This document shows positions 22,305 through 34,980 of a stretch of DNA of 64,000 nucleotides, in pieces (the first letter of the stretch is position 1; each line of letters opens with the position of its first letter). The position numbers and the translations under genes are program-made. This stretch comes from Lactarius indigo. Its lineage: Eukaryota > Basidiomycota > Agaricomycetes > Russulales > Russulaceae. The notes under the pieces were generated by a model that was not told where the DNA came from, ran no database searches, and saw only the letters and a list, made by a program, of their open reading frames with translations. The stretch spans positions 372,001 through 436,000 of the forward strand of contig JAFKAC010000026.1 in NCBI GenBank assembly GCA_025766275.1, written 5' to 3'.

Positions 22305-23700
22305 TATGTAGTCGTGCTGGGCCTGCTCTATGATACAGTATAGAGACGTTGCTTTGTTTGACAAATTCATTCGGATACACAGATTGTACGTAGTAGCCAT
22401 ATATGGAACCTATTAAAGATGCCGCGCGTCACCTCTGCCCAACCTGACCATTCACGAAACCGTTATCCTTGCCCCTACCCTCGCTCATAACAACCGCCCA
22501 GCCCAACACGGGCAATCGTCAGCGCACCGCATGTCACACAAGTTGATGTGGCCGCCGACCGCACCACATGTAACATCACCACTGGTGCCCGGTGGCACCA
22601 CGGGAGATGATACAAGCGCAGGTCATAAATGGTCGGGGTGTCAACCGCCCGGCGACGAGAATGAACAGGAAAAATAACGCCGGAGGGCAGAAAACACCGC
22701 ACTAGGGAGATGCGCGGCACGCGGGATTATGCGAACGCGAAATAAAGTGATATTTGTATGCATTGGGCTAGTCTGGAAGGGAACGAGAAGTTGTGAGTAA
22801 TGTTGAAGAGTTAAAGAGAGGATGCACGTCGAGTATTTCGATATATTTACCGAACCCTAACGTGGAATGTTTGCCAGCAGACGGGAGACCCGCGTCTGGC
22901 GGTGTCTGTTGGGAGAAACAAGAGGATGGCGAAAGAGAGATTTATGGGTGAGGGAGCATAGTCCTTGGAAAGGACTGGAACGACGTGAATGGTTGCAGCA
23001 CAAGGGGAAGGGCGTAGCGCTGTGCTTACACTTGAAAGTTGGTGAGTACAAACATATTTCGTCACCGACGGACACGCGAACTTGACTTTTGTCAGTGATG
23101 ACCCGGAGTGGAACGAGCCTGCACTGTGTTACCCAGGGCTGCCCATTCACGCAAGCGATGCATCACATGCGCCATGACATCACCAGATCACCACCGGAGC
23201 CGCCGCCAAAGCGGAACAAACCCTGCGGGAGGGGCAGCGATAACCTCAGGAGAAAGGTGCGCTGCGAGAATATGCAAGAGCGAAGAAGTGCGACCTAGGA
23301 AGTGCAGTGTAACTAATGTGTCGTGGAGGCAATGCCGATATCGGTTGTTGACGGAGTCAGAGATCCGGACCAATGTCTGTGCCCTTGAATTTCCAGGCTT
23401 TGGTGCTGATGATGGGGCGTCGAGAACTAGACGCCCTGCAGAGACGAACTCTAACACCAGACGGGTGGTACAGGCAGTAGAGGGGGTGTCTGTTCGCTGC
23501 GTCAATGTGTGCGAGTAAGTTTAGGGAGGACTATTTGGATGCCATTCAATTTCTGTGTGAGAGAACCGGAACGAGAAATGTAACGCACCCTTCAAGGGTC
23601 CCCGAGCAAGAAAAAAAAACTCGCAGTCGATCGCTCAAAGGGAGCTCTGCCTCTGACGCGTCGATGCCGGATCGGAGAAAAGCGAGAAGGATTCGAATCG
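22305..23700. other. 3' flank of locus 2 and spacer; no gene supported
   Basis: Bases 22305-22470 are the family 3' flank, close to that of locus 4. About 22480-23070 matches the second flank segment of loci 1 and 4. About 23080-23310 matches 43050-43240. No frame is shared among the copies and no RNA gene was recognised. Confidence 0.5.
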
Positions 23701-24580
23701 GGAATGACACTTGCCGAGCGAGAAGACAGTGCGCATTGCGTGGTCAGTTTAGCCGGCAAGTACCGGTCGTTCCCATGTGAGTTCGCCATTTTACAGTACT
23801 GTTTTCACTCTGGCGCAACGTCTCACACTCGCGAGAAGACAAGCAGATTCCGCATTCGAAAAAAAAAAGATTCCTCGCACGACATTCCCGTTCGCATATT
23901 GAGTCTTTGGCCGACGTTCCACTCTGCTCCCTGCATCGCAACGTGCGCGCCGAGTAACTAGTAACTACTGACGTAGAACCACATGTATCGCAGCTAGACG
24001 TAACCGTATTAGCACCGATAGCACGTAAAACGCCTCAGGGACTGTTGAAGAACTCAACAGGGGTCGTGCTGATCTGCGATAAGATGACGAAGGAATGCAC
24101 CCAACTTGGCTACTTTCGTGTCCGCGACCCCCATTTCCCTCCTTCAACAAGACTGACTTGCACCAGCAAGTCAGGAGAACTCGCTCCGTACCGTATAGGT
24201 ATAATTGAAAACGGGACGAGTCTCAAGTTTGCTATAGCCGCGGTTGCCGGCGCGGTGGAGAGAAGTAGGGCCGTGTCAAGAGTGCTGTGTAACAACATGT
24301 CACGGCACGATTCGGAGCGAGCCACGGGAGACCTGAAGATCCATAATCATGTATGGTCATCCATATGTGCAAGGCGCGCTGTTCTACCTTGGTGGTACCC
24401 TGCGTGGTCAACGCAGCCCAGAAACCTGCCATGAGTAACGCAGATCTGGAGTGGAGTGGAGAATCGCTTGACGCCATGGTGTTGGCAGTAGTAGCTACTA
24501 GCGCATTAGGCCAGTTGAAAGAAAAGGTGTGAGGAGGGTAGATTATCATTGTGTAATATTTTCGTTTATAAGTCGGTAAA
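23700..24580 (+). promoter_or_regulatory. Orphan proximal upstream block of a lost NLR copy
   Basis: The segment follows the family promoter block from the GAGCGAGAAGACA area (23717) through a single remaining GATAAG word near 24078 to the GTAGCTACTAGCGCATTAGG area near 24500. It then switches to 3'-flank-like DNA at about 24600. No Goodbye exon follows. It is the promoter half of a copy whose body has been deleted. Confidence 0.55.
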
Positions 24581-24599
24581 AGCATAGATATTCTGGCAC

Positions 24600-25040
24600 C
24601 GAACCTGAATGCCTGAAGCACCTCCATGAATGGGACGAATGGCCCCGGAGGGGTGGTGAACAATGGGCGCTGCGTGAGATGCGAAGTGGAACTTGTATGC
24701 ATTATCCATGAAAGGAAGAACGAGAAGTGGCGAGTGAGAGTACGCGTTGATTGTTTTAATATATCTTGCAACGAATTGTTCGCCGTGCCGATAGGATCGC
24801 TGCGTTTTGCGCATGCCTTTATGTTCTTGCGCAGTTTGAGAATTGGCGAGTGCGAACTTATTTCGTCGCGGAAGTGGTACCCGAAGAGATCTTGCCGCCA
24901 TTGGCGCAATCGTCCTCTGGAGGTGCTCCAGACGCAGACGTAGCTTCCGGGAACGGGACGCAGGAGACGTCCGTGCCGGGACGCAGGGTTACTCAGCACT
25001 GGTGGCAGCTATTTGCGCCTAAGCCGGTCGTACGAAGAGG
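24600..25040. repeat. 3'-flank-type segment fused to promoter DNA
   Basis: About 24620-24800 matches the 3' flank segments at 1775-1990 and 33840-34050 (CCCCGGAGGGGTGGTGAA area). It is embedded between two promoter-like pieces, showing that recombination within the array shuffled flanks. No coding sequence is seen. Confidence 0.5.
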
Positions 25041-25260
25041 TGGCCTGCCAAGCAACCATGGTACGTCGTCGTCGTGGCTATGCACCACGATACATTAGCG
25101 TAGAAGTGGATTCGTCGTATTGTTTTATGCGTGGATATTATATGCTATAGCAGTTATCTATGAAGCATAAAACGTCACCACGCGCCATCCTTGCCCGGCC
25201 AGTCCACCCACGAACACGTTATTCCTATCTCTACCTGCGCCCGTGACGCCTCCCATGCTC
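25040..25260 (+). pseudogene. NLR fossil: promoter joined to last codons and 3' flank
   Basis: At about 25043 CCTGCCAAGCAACCATGGTA corresponds to the end of the ankyrin gene (locus 1 ends in TCTGCCAAGCAAGCATGATA). The family 3' flank follows. Immediately before it lies promoter-block sequence (the GCAGCTATTTGCGCCTAAGC area near 25008). The whole gene body is missing. The same joint occurs near 34708 and 44715. Confidence 0.65.
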
Positions 25261-25789
25261 GTCAGGGCCTCGGCCACGGCCATTGTCGAGTATGCCACAT
25301 GCGGTTTCTTTCGCACTGCCGCCGGCACCAGGCGGCCTGGGAAGATGCGAGCCGCCAGTAAATAGTCGGGATGTCAAACGTCTCGCAGGCACAGGACAAA
25401 CAACGCCAGAGGCGGATGAGAACTCCAGCAGGGATGTACGCAGCGCAGAATTGTGAATGAGAAGAGAACCGTGATTTGTGTGCAGAGAGCGTCCATAATG
25501 AGGTGTGGTAGACGACAGGAGCGCGGCGTATAGTGTGTCTGTTTGAGAAGGACGAGTAAGAGGAATTGGCGAAGAAATATAGTCCTTGGAAAAAAGGTAT
25601 GGCATGAACGACCCTCGTACGAGGGAACTGCTTGTGCACTTACATCTAAAAGTTGGCAATACGAACACATTTCATCACGCCTGTGTTACACCAAATTTTA
25701 TCGGGAGAGCGAAGTGGGTTTGCACGGAGCCTACTAGAAGGAAGGTGAGGACATGAGGAGAGATGGGTGCTGCGAGAATATGCGTGAGC

Positions 25790-26665
25790 GATCTAGGAGT
25801 CGCTGGAAACATACTCACGAGTTACGCCACTCGTCTGTCCAGCGCTCAGGGCTCAGGGCTCGCCGCTATACGTTTCCGCGCCTTTGGGAGATCCCCCGTC
25901 CTCTCCAATCTTAGCTCCTTTGTTGCCGTCCATGTGAACCCGAATTGGCGGGCCGGAAGCAAAGTTCCCATCCAGTGATGAGGGCGACAGATATTTCGAC
26001 CCCAAAGTTAGAAAACACGTCCAAATATTTGACTCTGCCCGCTGTCGCCATGGGACGTATTGCCGACGCGCAGTGAAGGAAACGTCAATATCAGCCATCC
26101 AATGAAGTCGAGATTGGGGCCGAGATTGGTGCGGCCAAGGCATCCTTGAATTCCAGGCTTCGGTGTTGATGGTGGGGTGTAGGGAAAACCGGAGCCGTGT
26201 AAAGGTGGGACGAACCCTACTGGATAGGTGATAAGGAGGGTTGCGGAGACAAGTGCTCGCTGTATGCATGGATGTGGGCGAATGGGGAGTAGAGATACCA
26301 TTTGACATTTGGGTGCCATTCCGTTTGTGAGCGAGAGAACCGGAATAGGAGAGATAACGCACACTACAACGGACCGAGCACTTTCTGACTCCGGCGACAA
26401 ACATTTCGTTCCATTCACAGCCCAACTTCTCAGTTTGGAGAAGGGCGATGTAGGAAAGATGGGAGGCGGCCTAGTCCTATGTATGCGAAGTCCAGGTTGC
26501 TGGAGTCGAGATGGCATCATGGGGTGATAGTCGGGAGAGTTGGACCAGATTTCTTGGGTCAACTTAGCATGACACCTGTTGAGCGAGAAGACAATAGTGA
26601 GTCGGAGATGTCGGATTGGCTGACAAACAGTACCAATCACCGGACTTCCGCGTTCCGTTCTACAT
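25790..26665. repeat. Distal upstream block of the NLR family, copy 2
   Basis: Matches 5640-6560, 35450-36310 and 45470-46355. The spacer 25261-25789 just before it is also shared with 34980-35450 and 44920-45470. ORFs overlap on both strands but do not hold frame between copies. Confidence 0.6.
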
Positions 26666-28355
26666 GAATTCGCTATTTCTTGTAAACTCTTCTATGATAG
26701 TTCTCGCCCTACAGTACTAGTAATTTCAACTCCATCGCGACGGAACATAAGCAGATGCCGCTTTTTAATAACCCAACCACGACAATTCCGTTGACATTGA
26801 GTCATTGATCGACATTCCGCTCCTTTGTTCCCTGCATTGCTATGTGCGTGCCGAGTAATCACAGCCGTAGAACCATACGTATCACGCTAGATGTGTGACC
26901 GCAATGGTATTTGATAGCACCCAAAACGTTTCAGAGACACTTGGATAAATCAACGGGTCGTACTGATCTGCGATAAGATAACGATAACTTAATTGAAACG
27001 CACCCAACTCGGCTCCTTTCGTGTCCGCGACCCATTCCGCAAGACCAACTAGAAGTGCCGAAGAGAACTCGCCCCATACCGTACAACTGTCGACGGGTGT
27101 CGAGTTGGCTACAGCTGCAGTCAGTCACCGTGGCTGCTAGAGGTGGAGAGGAAGGAGGTCCGCCGTGTAACCTTCGGGCCATTCTACTTTTGCGCGGACA
27201 AAAACTCCTACGAGTACGAGAACTCCTGAGGTACTGCGTTACGCACAACTCGGAGCGAGCAACGGGAAACTTGAAGCATCATAGTCTCGTATCTTCACCC
27301 ATACGTGCTACGTGCGCTGTTCTACCTTGATAGTACCCTGTCTGGTCAGTGCACCCCAGAATCGCCATGAGTAACGCAGATTGGGAGTGAAGTGTGCGGA
27401 ATTGGTTGACGTGGAGGCAGTGCTGGCGGTAGCTACTAGCGCAAAGGCCAGTCGGAAGACAAGGTGTACGAAAGGAGAGTAGACGGTCGTCGTGTGGTGG
27501 GATATGATGATATCCTTTTCGTCTATAAGTTGGTAAATGTGCATAGGGACTTTGGAACGGAACTTGAAGGATAAGTGAGCGTAATTTGTGCCAAGGGAAA
27601 GGGCCAAGGTCCACACTCGTCTGCTAACCCTATCAGTTATGTCTACAGACGCAAGCAAACGCAGCGGCCACGCTCTGGTCATTGATCGAAACAAACGAAC
27701 AGAACGAGGGTTGACGATGTTGACAGGTCGACGCCCTTGAGGAAGATACCCGTGAACGTTGAAGGCCACCCTGGTGCGTACCTAAAGCGACATCCCCACC
27801 GTCATCCTCACTTGTGGTGGCCCTCCTGCGCTCTGCCACTGCCTTCATGCGTGGCGCGTCACGACTCCTAGTGAGTGTATCGCCGCTAGTAGACCGCAAG
27901 ACTGTTATTACATACCATTAATTGTCACCAATAACCATATTCTAACCAAAGTATCGGTGCCTGGCATCGGTGTGGGGGGTTGGAGAATGGGGGGCCTAGC
28001 GTCCTACGAGGACTAGACGAACGCTTTCACGGGATTGGACAGATGGGAAGCGTACAGCGTAGATGAATGCGGGAGAGGATCGTATTTTACAGTTGGATAT
28101 CGTTCCCATTTGTGAGATGGGGCGAACGGGAACGAAGGAGGGATAGAAAGAGCACACATCGAGGACTGAGAAGGACTCGGAGCTGTGTATCGCGTTTGAA
28201 CCGGTCCGGATATGTCCCGATGAGCGCCTGAGCCAACGCATGTGTGCTGTGCGAGCTGTGCGCGCTACCTGCACACGTTCCCACCTGAGAAACGTGTTCC
28301 TCGGCTCGCATTTTCGACCTGCACCCTTCTCGAACTCAAAGTTACCAAATTTACG
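26666..28355 (+). promoter_or_regulatory. Upstream/promoter region of NLR locus 3
   Basis: A full proximal upstream block with the triple GATA cluster at 26971-26988. About 27350-27770 and 27780-28210 match the corresponding parts of loci 1, 2 and 5. The locus 3 start codon is at 28356. Confidence 0.55.
26971..26988 (+). promoter_or_regulatory. Clustered GATA-factor-like sites, locus 3 promoter
   Basis: CGATAAGATAACGATAAC, identical to 6817-6834 and 46640-46657, about 1.37 kb upstream of the start codon. It is missing from the locus 4 promoter, where a deletion spans this position. Confidence 0.45.
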
Positions 28356-31300
28356 ATGTCGACCAGTCTCCAGCCGTCCTCCTCAACTCCAAACTTTCAT
28401 CCGATCTTCGAGAAAGCCTTGAAAGAGTATAAGAAGAAGACCGGAAAAGAGATTTCTACCCATCCGCTCGCGGATGAGATAAACCGCTGCACTTCTATCG
28501 AAGCCATCCTCAACGTACTTCAAGGGAAAGCCAACGAACTCAATCAATCCCAGACCAGCGACGAGCGACTCACAAAGTGGCTTACGCCTACTGTGAATGT
28601 CCTCGATGCTCTCTCTTCCACCCTCGGTGAAGGCGTTGGCACAGTGAGCCCCAGCGTGTTACCTGATTATCGCTTGTGTCCTAACGTCAATTTTAGGTAT
28701 TTCCCCCAACCAAAATTATATTTTCGGCGATGAGTATCCTCCTCGTAGTGAGTTGACTCTCCGCGTTTGATAACCCTTGATAACCCCCCATTTCCCACAG
28801 GCGGCTAAGGGTACTGCAGCGAGCCGCGATGTACTCATCGAGCTCTTTGAGAGAATTGAAAATTTCTTTGTACGCCTCCGGACCCACACTGAAGTCCCAC
28901 CGGCAGCGCAGATGACGAATGTGATGGGGAAAGTTATGGCTGAAGTTCTTTCTATGCTTGCGGTCGCGACGAAGGCGATGTATCAAAGCCGAAAGAGTTA
29001 GTTGATCTTCGCTGCCAAGCTTTCCCTCGCTGATATTCGCCCAGAAACATTTCTAAAGAGGCTTGTGGGAAGGAATGATATCGAGGACGCGTTGGTGAAG
29101 TTGGATAAATTGGAACAGGGGGAGCTCCAGATGGTGTCTGCGCAAGTTTTAAAGACCACGAGCGATCTGAAGGATACGACAAACGATATCAAGGATGTCA
29201 CAAGTGATATCAAGGACGCTACCAGTGATATTAAGGAGGTTACCAGTGACATCAAGGACGGTGCGTAAATATTTCGTCTCGCGGGACAATTTGTACCGAA
29301 CCTCTTCGGATTAGATACGAAGGAAACAAAAGTGATGGTTCAGCAGATCGTCAGCGATGTCACATCCCGCGAATGTTCGTTTCGTCGCGTCCTCACCACG
29401 AATACTCGTAAAGCTCACACATAATTGTAGGGGAACGGCTCCGAGGATGGTTGACTCCGCCTGATCCATCAACAAACCACACCAACGCGTGCGGCACTCA
29501 GCACGAGAGAACCGCAGCCTGGGTTTTCGACGACAACATATTTAAGGAGTGGGAGTCGTCCCAGTTGGGATCCTTATTGTGGATTCACGGAAAAGGTATG
29601 AACGTTCCCCCTCTGCGGGGTCCACCTCACCGACAGCCTCTGGTTTCGTAGCGGGTTCGGGGAAGAGCATCCTCTGGTTCGCCACTATCTCTCTCCGTAT
29701 CCAGATGCTCATGTCCTCGATCAGCTCTGCAATCATCCAGCATGTCCTCACTCTGCGCGATGCTGGGTCAGCCGCCGTCGCCTATTTCTATTTCGATTTT
29801 AGAGACCTCGACAAGAAGAATTGCCGCAACCTCATTTGTTCACTTCTAATACAACTCTGTTCTCGGTACAAGCCTTGTCTCGATTTACTCTCCCGCATCT
29901 ATTCAACCTATAACGATGGAAAGGAACAGGCTAGTGAACGTGCTTTGGTGCAATGCCTCAAAGACATGCTCACGGCGCTATCCTCGTGTCAACTCCCCAC
30001 TTACATCATCCTCGATGCACTTGACGAATGTCCCAATACCTCCGGGATTCCGACACCGCGAGAACGTGTCCTCGGACTCGTTGAAGATCTTGTTGATCTT
30101 CGCCTTCCGAATCTACGCATATGCGTTATGAGCCGCCCCGAGATCGACATCCGGACCGCTCTCGAACCTTTGGCGTCAGGCCAGTTCTCCCTTCATGATC
30201 AACCTGGACAGAAGAAAGATATCACTGAGTATGTCCGCGCTGTGGTCCAATCAGATAGCCGCATGAAAAGATGGAGGGAAGATGACAGAAAATTGGTTAT
30301 CGAGAAACTGTCGGAGAAAGCCGATGGCATGTGAGGCGATGCTTCGTTCTTCCCAATACTCATCTCAACATTTATCGCATAGGTTCCGCTGGGTTTTCTG
30401 TCAACTGGAGGTGTTGAGGCATTGTCTCGCTCCGAGTCTTCGGGATCAACTCAATGAACTACCGAAAAGCCTGGACGAGACGTACGAGCGGGTACTGAAG
30501 GAGATCGAGTCGACGAACCAAGGCCGCCATGCGCGTCGTCTGCTGCAGTGCCTTTCCGTGTCTATGCGGCCACTTCGTGTTGATGAGCTCGCAGAGGTGC
30601 TTGCGTTTGACCTCGATACAACCAAGGCAGAAATTCCGGTGTTTCATGCAGAATGGCGATGGGAAGACCAAGAACAAGCGGTGTTGTCTGCTTGTTCGAG
30701 CTTGATTTCCATCATTGGCGGCGACGAGGACGATCCTCGCGTGGTCCAATTTTCGCATTTTTCGGTGAAGGAATACCTCACATCGGATCGTCTTTCCACT
30801 GCAAGTGGAGATGTCTCTCGATATTACATTGTTCCTGAACCCGCGCATTTGATACTCGCCAAGGCCTGCCTTGGGGCTCTACTCAATCCGGATAACTGCG
30901 TCATCGAAGAGAGCAAAGAGGGCAGCATAGAGCACAATAACAAGGTCCCTCTGCTCGAGTATGCTGCCGAACACTGGGCTTCGCACGCCTAGGTCGGGAA
31001 CGTGTCATCACGCCTAAAGGATGCGATGGAGACACTCTTTGACTTAGACAAGCCATATTTTCTGGCTTGGAAGCGGATATACGACATATGCCCTCATACA
31101 CTCTCCAACCGCCATGGCGTGATTAGACCTAGTAATCCCCTGTACTACGCCGTTCTTTGTGGATTCTATGATCTAGTTCAGTGTCTCCTCGCCAAACACC
31201 CAGACCAAGTAGATCACGACGGTCATCGCTATAACTCTCCCCTGCCCGCTGCACTATTCGGAAATCACGTTCGGGTCGCAGATCTCCTATACGAGCACGG

Positions 31301-33467
31301 CGCGAATGCTCATGTTCGAGGAATCCCTCCACTTTGCCACACAATCGAATTCCCAGATGATGCCCGTATCAATGCCATGCAGTTTCTACTCAGACATGGT
31401 GCACGGGTGAATGCTGGATATGAGAATCTTTGGACTCCTCTGCATCTGGCAGCGCTTGTAGGAGATCCAGAGGTAGCTCGGATATTACTTGAACACGGGG
31501 CAGATGTGAACCTTCGGGACAACTATGGCAAGGTTCCATTGCACCTAGTTCCAACCAACGAGCTCACGCTTTCAAGTTGGAGGGGTGAACGTGGTGAACG
31601 TTCGATTGTTGCGCAGTTATTAGTGGATCACTGCGCGGACGTGAATGCACGAGATCAGGACGGCGCTACCCCGTTGCATTTCGCATCACGTCATCGGCGG
31701 TTCGAGATTTCCCGATTGCTGCTCGAGCATGGCGCCAATGCCAATGCACTGAATGCCCAAGGCCGGAACCCGCTGCACGAGTTGTCAGGAAGATACCATG
31801 ATTCTATTTACGCTGATGGTCCGCGACAAAAGCTGAGCGCAGTAAAACTTCAGAACGTTCTCAGTGTCGCAAAGCTTTTACTGGAGCACGGCGTGGATGT
31901 GAACGCACTAGATAAAGACCACGCAACCCCATTACACTACGCATCCTCTGACGGGATGCTCGAGTTCGCACGACTGCTGCTCGACCATGGTGCAAAAGCC
32001 GACGCGAAGAATGTACTATGCAAGACCCCCCTTCACTTAGTATCTGAAAGGGAGTTTTTCTCTTGGGAAGGCCCCAATATCGCACGGCTATTATTGGAGC
32101 TTGGTGCGGACGTAAATGCGCGAGATAAGGACCAGGCTACCCCTTTACATTTCGCATGCTCCCATGGGAACTTCGAGACCGCAATGGTGTTGCTCGACCA
32201 TGGGGCAGAAGTCAATGCGCAGAATGTTCATGGCCAGACACCACTACAACGAGTGCCACCCAGATCATTAATCTGGGTGGCACATCGCGCCAACGACAAC
32301 CCCCGCGTTGCACAACTAATGTTGGAACGTGGTGCAGATATTAATTCACGAGACAAGGACCAGGCGACTCCGTTACATTTGGCATGCTACATGTCAATGA
32401 TCAACACTGCAGAGATACTGCTCGACCATGGTGCCGTAGCCGATGCACGAAATGCAAAAGGCCAGACACCATTACACCAAGTATCGCAGAACTCATCGCC
32501 TTACGGCGCGCAATCCAACAATCACCGTGTCGCACGGCTATTGTTGGAGCGCGGCGTGGACGTAAACGCAAGAGACAATGATCAGGAAACCCCTTTACAT
32601 GTTGCGTGCTCCTATGGGGACCCCGGGACCGTACTGCTGTTGCTCGACCACGGGGCCGAAGTCAGCGCGCAGAATGCTGATGGTCAGACCCCCTTGCACC
32701 GAGTATGCCAGGGCCCACGTCGCTCACCTCGTCACTCAGGTGGCAGTATTGCACGGCTATTGTTGGAGCGTGGCGTGGACGTAAATGCACGAGACAATCA
32801 CATGGCAACTCCGTTACATTTGGCGTCTTACAAGTTACAGCTGGAGGTTGTCGAGGTGCTACTCGAACATGGCGCAGACGCAGGTGCACGGACTGCGGAT
32901 GGCCAGACCCCATTACACCGAATATCACAGTGCCCGCCGGATGGTCGTAGTCGCGAATACTTTAGTTTCATTATCGCGCGGCTATTGTTGGAGCGCGGTG
33001 TGGACGTGGATGCGCGAGATAAGAAGCAGGCGACCCCATTGCATTTGGCATCCCAGCATGGTTTTGTTAAAGTTGCAGGGGCGCTGCTTGACCACGATGC
33101 ATGGGCCAACGCAGAGGACATCCGTGGACAGACACCATTGCACCAAGTGCTACTGGAAAGCCACAACTACCAAAGTGAGATGTTTGTTCAGGAATTACTG
33201 TCTCTAAAGAGCGACCCAGGCCGAGCTGTTCGTCTCGCACAGCGATTACTGGAGTGCGGTGCGGACGTGAACGCACAAACAAAGGACCACGAAACACCGT
33301 TACACCTGGCATCACGCCTTCGGTTGCACGATATTGCACGAATTCTTCTCAAGCACGGTGCCAATGTTAATATGAAGAACTCCGAGGGCAAGTCCCCATT
33401 GGAACTCGCTTCTAGGAGAAAAGGGAAGGCAATGAGGCGATTGTTGTCGAACTATTCTGCCAAGTAA
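28356..33467 (+). pseudogene. NLR locus 3: Goodbye-NACHT-ankyrin gene split by a TAG codon
   Basis: Exons: 28356-28643, 28697-28747, 28801-28996, 29045-29260, 29315-29374, 29431-29595, 29652-29676, 29725-30330, 30383-33467. Read through, it would give 1563 residues, the longest in the array. All splice sites and the NACHT motifs are intact (GKAGSGKS; YIILDALDECPN; SRPEIDIR). The linker has five heptads, and there are about 21 ankyrin repeats against about 19 at loci 1, 2 and 4. At 30990-30992 a TAG replaces the CAG of loci 1, 2 and 4 in the HWASHAQVG stretch. As written, the product stops after 738 residues, just before the ankyrins. The following frame stays open for over 800 codons, so the change is recent, a sequencing error, or tolerated. 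A truncated Goodbye-NACHT protein is a real possibility. Confidence 0.8.
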
Positions 33468-34160
33468 ATGTGATACATAGTCGTGACGGGTCTGCTCTAC
33501 GATACATTGGTGTATAAACGTTATCGTATTTGTTCGAATACGCGGATTGTATATAGTAGTCGTCTGTAGAGTGTAAAAAACCATCGCGGAAATCCTGCAC
33601 GTTACCCCTGCCTGGTCTGTCTTGCCTATTCATGAAAATCATGTTGGCCCCTACCCTCACTCGTGACGACCATCCCGCACTCCATTAACGGCTCCACGTT
33701 AGTTAGCGCACCACATGTCAAGTTACTGGCAAGGCTACCGCACATGACACAACCACTAAGGTACTAACATCCGATTGCTTCGCTTCACGGGAGGAGATGC
33801 AAACGCCGGTGGTCAATGGGCAAGAGTCCGGACGCCTCTGGGAATGGGGCAAACAGCCCCGGAGGGTGGTGAATAAAGGGCGCCTCACGAGAAGCGAAGT
33901 GCCATTTATATACATGATTCATAAGAGGGGGGGATGAGAAGTAGTGATTGACGATAGCGAGAGGGCATACGTTAATCGTTCAATATATCTTGTGATGAAT
34001 TGTTCGCCGCACTGACGGGATTGCCGCGTATAGCGCATCTGTTTGGTAAGAGGGGGTGGTTGGTAAGGGAGTGAGCCCCAAGCTCGTACAAGGGGGCAGC
34101 TTGTGCACCTGCATTGGCGAATATGAGCGTGTTTCCATTGGTCTGAGGTATTGTGTAACA
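33468..34160. repeat. 3' flank of NLR locus 3
   Basis: Follows the stop codon and closely matches the flank of locus 0 (1415-2060), including the CAAGTTACTGGCAAGGCTAC string near 33720 and the CCCCGGAGGGTGGTGAA string near 33855. Non-coding. Confidence 0.65.
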
Positions 34161-34700
34161 CGTCACGGCACGACTTGGAGCGAACCTCGGGAGACCTGAG
34201 GACCCATAATCATGTACGGTCATCAGTACGCGCAAGGCGCGCTGGTCTACCTTGTTGGTACCCTGCATGGTCAATGCAGCCCAGAAACCTGCCATAAGTA
34301 ACGTAGATTGAGAGTGGAGAACGGAATCTCTTGACGCGAAGGCAAAGGCGGCCCGGGTGCAGTGGCAGCCACTAGCGCCCAAGCCAGTCGGAAGAAAAAG
34401 TGTGGGGAGGGTAGATTATTATTGTGTAATGTTTTTGTTTATAAGTCGGTAAAAGCATAGAGATTCTGGCACCGAACCTGAATGCTTGAAGCTTGAAGGC
34501 CAATTCATCGCAACTTTTCAAGGGAATAGGCCCCAGGTCCATATTACTCGCACGGCGTCCTGAGTCCAACCGGTGAAGCGTCACAGACGCAGGCCCATGT
34601 AGCAACCATGCTCCAGTTATCGTTCGAGATAACAGACGGGATTAGGGTCGACACTGGAATATTGACACACTTTAGTAGCGTCTAAGCCCGTCACACGAAA
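34160..34700 (+). promoter_or_regulatory. Orphan proximal upstream block of a lost NLR copy
   Basis: About 34170-34560 matches the promoter fragment at 24290-24600 (GGAGACCTGA, then CCTTG.TGGTACCCTGC-type strings). No Goodbye exon follows; the next recognisable piece is the 3' end of a gene at about 34708. Confidence 0.5.
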
Positions 34701-34980
34701 AGGTGTTCTGCCAAGCAACCAGGGTACATTGTCGTCGTAGCTCTGCACTACAATACATTAGCATATAAATAGGTTTGTGGTATTTGCTTGATACGTGGAT
34801 AGTATATACTATAGTAGACATCTGTGAAGCGTAAAAAGCCATCACACGCCAGCCCTGTGATAGAACACATGCCCGACGCCGAGATAACTCGCATGCGGAC
34901 GCTCAACACTTCAACACCCTACCCCGTCAACCCACGAATACATTATCCCTGCCCCTACCTGCGCCCGTGACGCCTCCCGC
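34700..34980 (+). pseudogene. NLR fossil: last codons and 3' flank without gene body
   Basis: TTCTGCCAAGCAACCAGGGT at about 34706 corresponds to the terminal codons of the NLR genes, followed by flank with a GATACGTGGATAGTATA string. It is homologous to 25040-25260 and 44700-44920. The joint is shared, so the deletion is older than the duplication that spread it. Confidence 0.65.

Noticed and set aside
23680..23710. Possible tRNA T-loop (GGATTCGAATCGGGA)
   Set aside because: No acceptor stem, D-arm or anticodon arm can be built around it, and the string is not kept in sister blocks.
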